Positions 43,941 to 51,094 of a stretch of DNA of 64,000 bases are shown here, one piece after another (positions within the stretch are counted from its first letter, which is position 1; each line of letters begins with the position of its first letter). Below the pieces are notes generated by a model that saw only the letters and a list, made by a program, of their open reading frames with translations, was not told the origin of the DNA and ran no database searches. Origin of the DNA: an uncultured Bacteroidota bacterium (GTDB lineage Bacteria; Bacteroidota; Bacteroidia; Flavobacteriales_D; Sanyastnellaceae); contig CAIZGX010000012.1 of NCBI GenBank assembly GCA_903932685.1, forward strand, positions 1-64,000. The letters run 5' to 3'. The position numbers and the translations under genes are program-made.

Positions 43941-44924
43941 ATGAAATCATTAGTAGAAGCTTTTCCAACACATTTGAAAGAAGCCTTGGCAATAGGTCAA
44001 AGCGCGACATTCACAAACACCGACAAACAATTTGAGAACATTGTTATCTCTGGTTTAGGAGGTTCAGGTATCGGCGGAAAGATTGTTTCTCAATTGGTAG
44101 CAGACGATTGCTGCCTGCCTATTCTTTGCACGAACGACTACGTTCTTCCTGCATTCGTAGGCCCTAAGACATTGGTTATTATTTCTAGTTATAGCGGTGA
44201 AACAGAAGAAACTGTTGCAGCATACAACGAAGCGAAAGCAAAAGGCGCAACCATTTCTTGTATCACAAGTGGGGGTAAAATTGCAGCAGCAGCGGCAGCA
44301 GACGGATACAACTGCATCATTATTCCGGGTGGACAACCGCCAAGAAGTATGTTCGGTTATAGCTCTGTTCAAGTGTTATTCACTTTAAAGGCATACGGAA
44401 TTTACAACGGAAATTTCGAAGCGGAAATCAGCAATTCAATCGATTTGATTCACGCTGAAATCGCGAACATTCGCACCGAGACGAAATCAATCGCAGAGAA
44501 AATTGTTTCTCGCATCCCTGTATTGTACAGCGAAGCGAGCTACGAAGGCGTTGCTATTCGTTGGAGACAACAGATCAACGAGAACTCGAAAATGCTTTGC
44601 TGGCACCACGTTTTCCCAGAGATGAATCACAACGAGTTGGTGGGCTGGACAGGCGGAGACAACCGCGTTGCGGTGTTAATGCTTCGCACAGAAGATGATC
44701 ACAAGCGTTCACAAATTCGCATGGACATCTGTAAAAAATTAATGGCTGAAAAGTGCGATACGATTATTGAAATCCACGCGAAAGGTTCAAGCAGACTTGA
44801 AAGAGCTTACTACTTGATTCACTTAGGTGACTGGTTAACAATAGATCTTGCTGAATTGCGTAACGAAGACGCTACGGCTATTCCAGCAATTATTTTCTTG
44901 AAAAACGAGCTTTCGAAAATATGA
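43941..44924 (+). CDS. bifunctional phosphoglucose/phosphomannose isomerase
   Basis: 327 residues from ATG 43941 (a TTG seven codons earlier is less likely). SIS domain motif [15 protein letters not shown] near 35-49, SYSGETEET near 83-91, and the family C-terminus [31 protein letters not shown] near 285-315. Such proteins interconvert fructose-6-P with glucose-6-P or mannose-6-P and here could supply sugar precursors to the polysaccharide genes upstream. lipB follows with a four-base overlap. Confidence 0.9.
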   Translation: MKSLVEAFPTHLKEALAIGQSATFTNTDKQFENIVISGLGGSGIGGKIVSQLVADDCCLPILCTNDYVLPAFVGPKTLVIISSYSGETEETVAAYNEAKAKGATISCITSGGKIAAAAAADGYNCIIIPGGQPPRSMFGYSSVQVLFTLKAYGIYNGNFEAEISNSIDLIHAEIANIRTETKSIAEKIVSRIPVLYSEASYEGVAIRWRQQINENSKMLCWHHVFPEMNHNELVGWTGGDNRVAVLMLRTEDDHKRSQIRMDICKKLMAEKCDTIIEIHAKGSSRLERAYYLIHLGDWLTIDLAELRNEDATAIPAIIFLKNELSKI

Positions 44925-45637
44925 GTAAACCCGTTGTTTCCTTCAGAGATTTAGGTCTTGCGCCCTACAAGGAAACATGGGATTTTCAGGAAGAGTTGTT
45001 TGAACGAAATGTTCAACGAAAACTTCAAAACAGATTAGAAGGAAAAGCCGACGGAGAGGGAACAGAAGATGTTCTTCTCTTCGTTGAGCATCCTCATGTA
45101 TACACCTTGGGAAAAAGCGGAGACGCATTTCATTTGCTCGTTTCTGAAGAGAAACTTAAGGAGATCGGTGCAACCTACTATCCCATCAACAGAGGCGGAG
45201 ACATTACCTACCACGGACCAGGACAAATAGTGGGATATCCGCTTTTAGATCTCGAACACTTTTTCACTGACATACACAAGTACATGCGTTACTTGGAAGA
45301 AGCAATCATTCGAACCATTGCACATTACGGACTTGAAGGTGGAAGAATTGATGGATTGACTGGTGTTTGGCTCGATATCGATGATCCAAAGAAATCTCGA
45401 AAAATTGCAGCGCTCGGAGTAAAGTGCAGCCGTTGGTTAACTATGCACGGATTCGCCTTCAACGTGAATACAGACTTGAATTACTTCAACCACATTGTGC
45501 CTTGTGGAATTACAGATAAAAAAGTAACCAGCCTTTCAAACGAATTGGGTCGAGAAATGGACATGGAAGAGGTGAAGCGAATTCTACTTCAAGAATTGGC
45601 GGATGTTTTTCAATTCGAAACACAAATTCAACAATAA
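44921..45637 (+). CDS. lipB: octanoyltransferase (lipoate synthesis)
   Basis: Transfers octanoyl from acyl carrier protein to lipoyl domains. 238 residues with the family motifs: [14 protein letters not shown] near 51-64, [18 protein letters not shown] near 90-107 (catalytic region), and [22 protein letters not shown] near 156-177 containing the conserved Lys. Length is normal. Its ATG overlaps the stop of the isomerase gene, so the two are co-transcribed although unrelated in pathway. Confidence 0.96.
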   Translation: MSKPVVSFRDLGLAPYKETWDFQEELFERNVQRKLQNRLEGKADGEGTEDVLLFVEHPHVYTLGKSGDAFHLLVSEEKLKEIGATYYPINRGGDITYHGPGQIVGYPLLDLEHFFTDIHKYMRYLEEAIIRTIAHYGLEGGRIDGLTGVWLDIDDPKKSRKIAALGVKCSRWLTMHGFAFNVNTDLNYFNHIVPCGITDKKVTSLSNELGREMDMEEVKRILLQELADVFQFETQIQQ

Positions 45638-45699
45638 GTATTAAAATTTCAAAGTGAATATCGTACGCTCTAGGGCAGCGCTTTTCGTATTCAAAACCT

Positions 45700-45707
45700 T
45701 ACATTTG
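45700..45707 (+). promoter_or_regulatory. -7 element, 4 bases before terC ATG
   Basis: TACATTTG, then TGTT, then ATG at 45712. Near-leaderless arrangement; no clear -33 element. Confidence 0.5.
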
Positions 45708-45711
45708 TGTT

Positions 45712-46479
45712 ATGGAATCATTTTTCGCTGCATTTACAACCGTGCAAGGTTGGATAGACTTGTTGACCTTGGTCATTATGGAAATTGTCTTGGGTATAGA
45801 CAACATCATTTTCATTGCCATTGTAACAGGATTTCTTTCGTCTAAATCAGATCAAACAAAAGCGCGGAGAATAGGACTTTCATTCGCACTTATATTTAGA
45901 ATTGCACTGTTGTTCACGCTCTCTTATTTAGCGCATTTACAAGAGCCGTTCTTCACCTTGGGTGGTTATCCTGTTTCGGGAAGAGGCATTGTGTTGTTAG
46001 CGGGAGGAATGTTTTTAATCATTAAGACCTTCAATGAAATTCGACATAAATTCTTAATCGCAGATAACGAAGAATCTGAGAAGTCTAGAAAAATCAATTT
46101 GTTTCAAGCCATTATTCAAATTACCATTATAGACATTGTGTTTTCATTCGATTCCATCATTACTGCTGTGGGCTTGGTAGAGCACGTGCCAATTATGGTT
46201 GTGGCCGTTATCATAGCCATGTTCGTCATGTTGGCATTCGCGCCTTACGTGAGTGCATTCATTGAGAAGTATCCAACATTGAAAATGTTGGCGCTGGTGT
46301 TCTTAGTTGTTATCGGATTGAATCTAGTGGCTGAAGCTTGCGAAAGCGCGCATTTGATTCACATTCCTGAATATGTCAATGTGAAAATGTATTCTTATGT
46401 TGCCTTTGCTTTCGCTCTAACGGTTGAGTTGTTGAACATTCGTCTTCATCACGTAAAAGAGCGTAAGAGCAACGCATGA
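45712..46479 (+). CDS. TerC family integral membrane protein
   Basis: 255-residue protein with about seven membrane segments. Family signature LVIMEIVLGIDNIIFIAIVT near 19-38 and the repeat IDIVFSFDSIITAVGL near 140-155 contain the acidic residues in the membrane thought to take part in metal (manganese) export. It likely sits in the inner membrane and helps metal homeostasis. It overlaps the DUF3109 gene by four bases. Confidence 0.92.
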   Translation: MESFFAAFTTVQGWIDLLTLVIMEIVLGIDNIIFIAIVTGFLSSKSDQTKARRIGLSFALIFRIALLFTLSYLAHLQEPFFTLGGYPVSGRGIVLLAGGMFLIIKTFNEIRHKFLIADNEESEKSRKINLFQAIIQITIIDIVFSFDSIITAVGLVEHVPIMVVAVIIAMFVMLAFAPYVSAFIEKYPTLKMLALVFLVVIGLNLVAEACESAHLIHIPEYVNVKMYSYVAFAFALTVELLNIRLHHVKERKSNA

Positions 46480-47060
46480 TAATCATTGAAAACACTCTTG
46501 TAAGCGAAGACTTATTCGAAGAACATTTTGTTTGCGATCTGTCTGCGTGCAAAGGAGTATGTTGTGTGGAAGGAGACAGCGGAGCTCCTATTGGGGAAGA
46601 CGAAATTCCAATTTTGGAACAGGAGTGGGAAAGCGCAAAACCCTACATGGTTCCTGAAGGAATAGCGGCTATTGAACGCGAAGGACTTTATCAAGTAGAC
46701 GAAGATGGTGACATCGTTACCACCTTAGTATCTGACAAGGGAGCTTGTTCTTTTGTTCATTACAGCCAAGATGGGACAGCGTTGTGCGCTTTGGAGACGG
46801 CGTGGAAAGCGGGCGAATCGAAATTCAGAAAACCAATCTCGTGTCATTTGTATCCCATTCGCTTAACGAAGTTGGCCGATTATGTTGGATTGAATTATCA
46901 CCGCTGGCCCATTTGCGCGCCAGCGTGCGAGTGCGGATCGAAGTTGCAAGTGCCGGTGTACAGATTTCTAAAAGATGCAATAACAACAAAGTTTGGTGAA
47001 GCGTATTTTCAAGAATTAGACGAACACTACAAGGCATGGAAAGCACAAAGAGAAGCATAA
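46476..47060 (+). CDS. DUF3109 cysteine-rich protein
   Basis: 194 residues, no signal peptide. Cysteine cluster CDLSACKGVCC near 20-30, then single cysteines in DKGACSF, ALCALE, ISCHLYP, ICAPACECGS, the DUF3109 pattern. The clustered cysteines suggest a metal or Fe-S centre. The function of the family is not known. Translationally coupled to terC upstream and overlaps the OmpA-like gene by 25 bases downstream, forming a terC-DUF3109-ompA-like unit. Confidence 0.82.
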   Translation: MIIIENTLVSEDLFEEHFVCDLSACKGVCCVEGDSGAPIGEDEIPILEQEWESAKPYMVPEGIAAIEREGLYQVDEDGDIVTTLVSDKGACSFVHYSQDGTALCALETAWKAGESKFRKPISCHLYPIRLTKLADYVGLNYHRWPICAPACECGSKLQVPVYRFLKDAITTKFGEAYFQELDEHYKAWKAQREA

Positions 47061-48589
47061 TTCTTTTTTTTCTATTCTTATTTGTCGCCCCCGTTTTTTC
47101 GCAAGAATGGGTGAAAGTCAACTGCGTTTTCAATACTGAAGACGGTGATATCGTTTCCGATTTCAGGGAAGGAACAGCGCTTGTGGTGAGTGCACGATTA
47201 AAGCAATCTTACGGACAGGGCACCATGCAAACCACGCGCATCAATCGATTGCATAAAATAGATTTGTACACTGAACGCGAAGAAACATTCTTTCCAAAAG
47301 ATTGGAACTTCGACGAAGGGGTTTCATGCTTTGGAGACAACAAGAATGAACTGTTTTTTCAGACTGAATTAGACGAACGAGGAACACTTTCAAATTCGTA
47401 TAAAATATTTCTTTGGGATTCTACATTAACCTTTAAAAGTGTTGGCGCTCCTGTTGAAATGGCAGGAAATACAGGTGAAGGTAGTTTTGATAATATTAAC
47501 CCCACATACGATCCCATTGAAAAATTACTCGTTTTTTCAAGCAATCGCTCAGGTGGATTTGGAGCGCATGATTTGTATGGATGTTATCGAATGGAAAAAG
47601 GTTGGGGTCCTGTTTTCAATTTAGGACCCGGTGTAAATACTTCTGACAATGAATTGGGTGCAACACTCTTTCAAGGCAGTCTGTATTTTTCAAGAATGGG
47701 GTTGGAAGATAATTTGAAAATGACCTTGTATTCGGCTTTGCAAAAAGAAGCTTTTCATAATGCAACGAAGCTGCTTGCTCCCTTCAACAACGAAAATGGA
47801 GACGCCTGGAAAATCGTATTCGTTTCAAATAATGAAGCCTATGTTTCGCGCGAAAAGCAAATTGAACATTACATACTTCCACAAAAAAGTAAAGAGGTTC
47901 AATTTAGATTGAAGGAAGGAACGCGGGTATTACCAAACATTGGCCTTTCCGTTGTTTCTATTGGAAGTGGAGAACGTTCCGATTTGAAATCGAATGCCGA
48001 AGGATTAACAGCTTTATTCAGCCTTTCATTGGAAACGAAATACAAAGTCAGTATTCAGGAGAAAGATTGGGAAATTCTGAAAGCAACGGGTAATGGAAAG
48101 GGCTACAGGGCAGAGCTTATCGATGAATTCGGAAATATCATTCGTGTGTTTAAGTTCGATTCGAATGGAAATTTTCAATTTGAATTACTCGATTTTGTAT
48201 ACACGAATTTGACTTTGTTGGAAGAAGTTGATCGAAGTAGATTGAATGTATCAAAGGTGGAAGCATCAGTCCACACAAGCGTTTCAACAAAGAAATATTT
48301 CTTCCCGGTGAATGAAAGTTCACTGAATGAAATTCAGAAAATAGATCTTCGCAATTGGTTGAGAGATCAAGCCAATTCAACATTTACCATTAGCGGATTC
48401 GCAAGTTCAGATGGAAGTTCAAGGCGAAATAAGGAATTGGCTAATAATAGAATTCAAGCGACCAAGCAATGGCTAATTGCAAATGGAATTCCAGAAAAAA
48501 ACATAAAAATTAAGGTCTTAGGTATTAACGAAAACGGAGAAAAAGGACGTCGCGTAGAGCTTGAGGCGATTCCATTATCTTCGCATTAA
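47036..48589 (+). CDS. OmpA-family outer-membrane protein with WD40-like repeats
   Basis: 517 residues with a signal peptide (IILFFLFLFVAPVFSQ, ending near 23). Residues about 30-240 contain PD40/WD40-like beta-propeller segments (NPTYDPIEKLLVFSSNRSGGFGAHDLYGCYRM), then a CarboxypepD-like module about 300-360 and a C-terminal OmpA domain about 410-515 (ISGFASSDGSSRRNKELANNRIQATKQWL), which binds peptidoglycan. This domain set is common among gliding or T9SS-associated outer-membrane proteins. Exact role is unknown. Confidence 0.82.
   Translation: MESTKRSIILFFLFLFVAPVFSQEWVKVNCVFNTEDGDIVSDFREGTALVVSARLKQSYGQGTMQTTRINRLHKIDLYTEREETFFPKDWNFDEGVSCFGDNKNELFFQTELDERGTLSNSYKIFLWDSTLTFKSVGAPVEMAGNTGEGSFDNINPTYDPIEKLLVFSSNRSGGFGAHDLYGCYRMEKGWGPVFNLGPGVNTSDNELGATLFQGSLYFSRMGLEDNLKMTLYSALQKEAFHNATKLLAPFNNENGDAWKIVFVSNNEAYVSREKQIEHYILPQKSKEVQFRLKEGTRVLPNIGLSVVSIGSGERSDLKSNAEGLTALFSLSLETKYKVSIQEKDWEILKATGNGKGYRAELIDEFGNIIRVFKFDSNGNFQFELLDFVYTNLTLLEEVDRSRLNVSKVEASVHTSVSTKKYFFPVNESSLNEIQKIDLRNWLRDQANSTFTISGFASSDGSSRRNKELANNRIQATKQWLIANGIPEKNIKIKVLGINENGEKGRRVELEAIPLSSH
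48576..48583 (+). promoter_or_regulatory. possible variant -7 element for membrane-protein gene
   Basis: TATCTTCG, 20 bases before the ATG at 48604; it lies at the end of the preceding coding region. Confidence 0.28.
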
Positions 48590-48603
48590 CAACACAAAAC
48601 ATC

Positions 48604-49152
48604 ATGTTTGAAAAACTATTTCCAAACCGCGAATTAAGAATAGTAAAAGGTAAACTTGTTCAAAGCGGAACTTCGCATATAGATGGACAAGAAGATAGAG
48701 GTGCCCAGCGTTGGGTGAAGGTGAATGAAGAAGTTATTACGCGGGTTAGCGATGGCTTGTATCATGCGCAATGGGACGATGAAGTGGTGGTGGTTTGCGA
48801 TAAATACAACTATATGGTTGGATATTGGAATTTGACAAAGACTTCGGGTAGTGATCCGAATTATTCTGCTTCCATTGGATCAACGGCATTGGTTACGCTA
48901 GTTGTTTTAGCGTCGATGCTTTTCAATTTCATTCCAATGAAAGATCCTCTGAAAGGTGATATCATTACTTCCTTCTACAATTACATTTGGAAGGATGAGT
49001 TTTTTGTAACCAATTGGTGGGCGACCGCAACTATTATTGGAGTATTCGGATTGTACGGATTTATTTGGACGCCGATTTATGCAATTGGTCACGTGAGGCG
49101 AGAGCGTCAGGCTGCAGCCATGTTAGCTCCGCATAGAAACAATATCGGGTGA
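48604..49152 (+). CDS. membrane protein of unknown function
   Basis: 182 residues. The N-terminal 80 residues look soluble (a beta-rich stretch, LVQSGTSHIDGQEDRGAQRWV, EVITRVSDGLYHAQWDDEVVVVCDK), followed by two membrane segments at about 95-117 and 140-165 and a short basic end. No family was recognised. The next gene (DUF72) starts with GTG inside the stop codon region (GTGA), so the two are co-translated. Confidence 0.6.
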   Translation: MFEKLFPNRELRIVKGKLVQSGTSHIDGQEDRGAQRWVKVNEEVITRVSDGLYHAQWDDEVVVVCDKYNYMVGYWNLTKTSGSDPNYSASIGSTALVTLVVLASMLFNFIPMKDPLKGDIITSFYNYIWKDEFFVTNWWATATIIGVFGLYGFIWTPIYAIGHVRRERQAAAMLAPHRNNIG

Positions 49153-49991
49153 AATTCGGGAAATTAGATAGCGTAGATCATCTTAATTTTTCACTTGAGG
49201 TTCCACTTCAAGACTATTCTTTTCTACCGAACGTTCATTCGGTTAATCTGGAAATAATTGTTGGAGGAACGGTTTGGGGAGTTCCGCAGTGGAAGGGGAC
49301 ACACTTTCCCGCCAAGACGAAGCCAACAGAGTTTCTTCACTACTATTCAAGACTTTTTCCGTGTATTGAATTCAACGGTTCGCACTATCGTATTCCTACA
49401 GTTGCGCAGGTAGAGAAGTGGGTTGGGCAAGTCCCCGAGAATTTTTTATTCTGTCCGAAATTTCCACAAAGTATTTCGCACTGGCGACAATTTCAAAATT
49501 GCGAACGCGAGTCCGATCAATTTATGGAAGCACTTTTTGCTTTTGGGAATAATTTGGGAACGACATTCATTCAGCTCCCTCCGCATTACAGTCCTGCAAA
49601 GGCAGAACCTCTATTACGTTATCTGGAAAAACTTCCAACAGATGTTCGCTATTCTATTGAAATGCGTCACCCTGATTGGTTCGTTGGAAATGTATTGGAA
49701 GAGTATGCCGAAGAATTTAAAAAGCTGAATGTTGGATTAATAGTGTGCGACACCGCTGGACGAAGAGATGCTGTGCACATGCGATTGACCAGTGATGAGT
49801 TGGTGATTCGTTTTGGTGGAAATGATTTGCATGCGAGCGATGAGGTTCGCATGAACCAATGGGCGCAGCAGCTTCGAGATTGGGAAAAGATTGGATTGAA
49901 GAAATGCTATTTCTGGATTCATCAGCCCGACAGTTTACACACCATAGAATCGATGAATGAATTCAAGGAAGTACTTTCCAATTACAAATAG
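49149..49991 (+). CDS. DUF72 (YecE-like) TIM-barrel protein
   Basis: 280 residues starting at GTG. DUF72 pattern: GVPQWKGTHFPAKTKPTEFLHYYSRLFPCIEFNGSHYRIP near 45-84 and FLFCPKFPQSISH near 100-112, then YSIEMRHPDWF. The family resembles a TIM barrel; its substrate is unknown. The first 40 residues are an extra N-terminal segment. Its last ten bases overlap the end of the convergent anmK gene. Confidence 0.85.
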   Translation: MKFGKLDSVDHLNFSLEVPLQDYSFLPNVHSVNLEIIVGGTVWGVPQWKGTHFPAKTKPTEFLHYYSRLFPCIEFNGSHYRIPTVAQVEKWVGQVPENFLFCPKFPQSISHWRQFQNCERESDQFMEALFAFGNNLGTTFIQLPPHYSPAKAEPLLRYLEKLPTDVRYSIEMRHPDWFVGNVLEEYAEEFKKLNVGLIVCDTAGRRDAVHMRLTSDELVIRFGGNDLHASDEVRMNQWAQQLRDWEKIGLKKCYFWIHQPDSLHTIESMNEFKEVLSNYK

Positions 49992-51034
49992 ATACAGCCG
50001 CCACACGTGTCTTTAGAAGCGCCTGTAACTTCTGAGAGTGCTGTCGGCTGCTCCAAGAGTCGAAGGGCGCCTAATAGGGCGAAAATGAGCGCTTCTTTGT
50101 ATTGCACTGTGTCGGTGTCGGGAACAACCACAGAAAGATCGGTCTTTGCCTGAATAGACTCGATAAGAAATTCGTTGAAAGCGCCTCCTCCAGTAACTAA
50201 AACACTTCCTGTCCAACCTTCAAAAATTTGGGCTATTTGCACCGACATGTGTTCGGTGCATGTCGCTAATAAATCACGGATGGTTAATTGCGATGAGCCA
50301 AGCAAAGGAAGGAAGTGACGTTCGAACCATTCTTTTCCCAATGACTTCGGAAGTTCTTGTGAGTAGTAAGAAAGTGAATTTAGTTTTTCAAGAAGTTCAA
50401 TATTCACAACACCGCGTCTTGCCATTTCGCCGTTGGCATCGAACGGATATCCGGTTTGCTCAGCCAATAAATTCAAGGCCATATTCGCCACACACACATC
50501 GAAGGCATTGAGGTCGCCCATAAGTGTGTAAGAGACATTTGCAATTCCGCCAATATTCAAACAAAAATCGTATTCACTGAATAACAAGCGGTCGCCAATC
50601 GGAACCAACGGAGCGCCTTGTCCGCCGTGGGCAACATCTGTTGTTCTAAAATCACAAACGGTTTTAATTCCTGAATTTGCAGCAATGTGTGCGCCGCTTC
50701 CGATTTGAACGGTTAGCGATTCACCGGGCTGATGGAAAATAGTATGTCCGTGAGAGGCTACGGCGTCGGCAGTTAGATTACGTTCAGTTAGAAATCGCTT
50801 GACTTGCTTTCCAGAATAAATACCGAAATCAACGTTCAGTTGCGCCAATTCAAGCGCAGACATTTTATGAGCTCTGCGGAAAATATCTCTCCATGATGCG
50901 TCGTAAACCACTGTTTCAGCGGCAACAATTTCGTAATCCCATTTTCCTTCGTTGAAGGAAAGATCGCACAATGCAATGTCCAATCCATCGAGACTGGTTC
51001 CGCTCATGAGTCCAACAATTCGAAAGGTTTCCAT
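49982..51034 (-). CDS. anmK: anhydro-N-acetylmuramic acid kinase
   Basis: Peptidoglycan recycling enzyme that phosphorylates and opens 1,6-anhydro-MurNAc. 350 residues from ATG 51034; a TTG three codons upstream would overlap the -7 element and is rejected. Motifs: GLMSGTSLDGLD near 8-19 (ATP site), ASHGHTIFHQP near 92-102, DFRTTDVAHGGQGAPLVP near 129-146 (catalytic Asp/His region), LVTGGGAFNEFLI near 280. Length fits the family. Promoter and upstream terminator are fused (see the hairpin at 51049). Confidence 0.95.
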   Translation of the reverse strand: METFRIVGLMSGTSLDGLDIALCDLSFNEGKWDYEIVAAETVVYDASWRDIFRRAHKMSALELAQLNVDFGIYSGKQVKRFLTERNLTADAVASHGHTIFHQPGESLTVQIGSGAHIAANSGIKTVCDFRTTDVAHGGQGAPLVPIGDRLLFSEYDFCLNIGGIANVSYTLMGDLNAFDVCVANMALNLLAEQTGYPFDANGEMARRGVVNIELLEKLNSLSYYSQELPKSLGKEWFERHFLPLLGSSQLTIRDLLATCTEHMSVQIAQIFEGWTGSVLVTGGGAFNEFLIESIQAKTDLSVVVPDTDTVQYKEALIFALLGALRLLEQPTALSEVTGASKDTCGGCIYL

Positions 51035-51040
51035 AGGTTG

Positions 51041-51048
51041 CAAATATA
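51041..51048 (-). promoter_or_regulatory. -7 element of anmK, adjacent to terminator hairpin
   Basis: TATATTTG on the minus strand, then CAACCT and ATG at 51034. It begins immediately after the 10-bp hairpin of the preceding gene, so its T-rich start doubles as the terminator's T-tract. Confidence 0.5.
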
Positions 51049-51072
51049 AGAGGGCGGAATGATCCGCCCTCT
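51049..51072 (-). terminator. strong hairpin after phospholipase-D-like gene
   Basis: AGAGGGCGGA at 51049-51058 pairs perfectly with TCCGCCCTCT at 51063-51072 (10 bp, 4-base loop). On the minus strand it follows the stop at 51095 by 22 bases and is followed by TTATATTTG. Confidence 0.85.
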
Positions 51073-51094
51073 CAGTATCTAAATCAGAAGAAGA

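Noticed and set aside
51035-51043. TTG start for anmK at 51043
   Set aside because: It would lie inside the TATATTTG promoter element; the ATG three codons later fits the family N-terminus.
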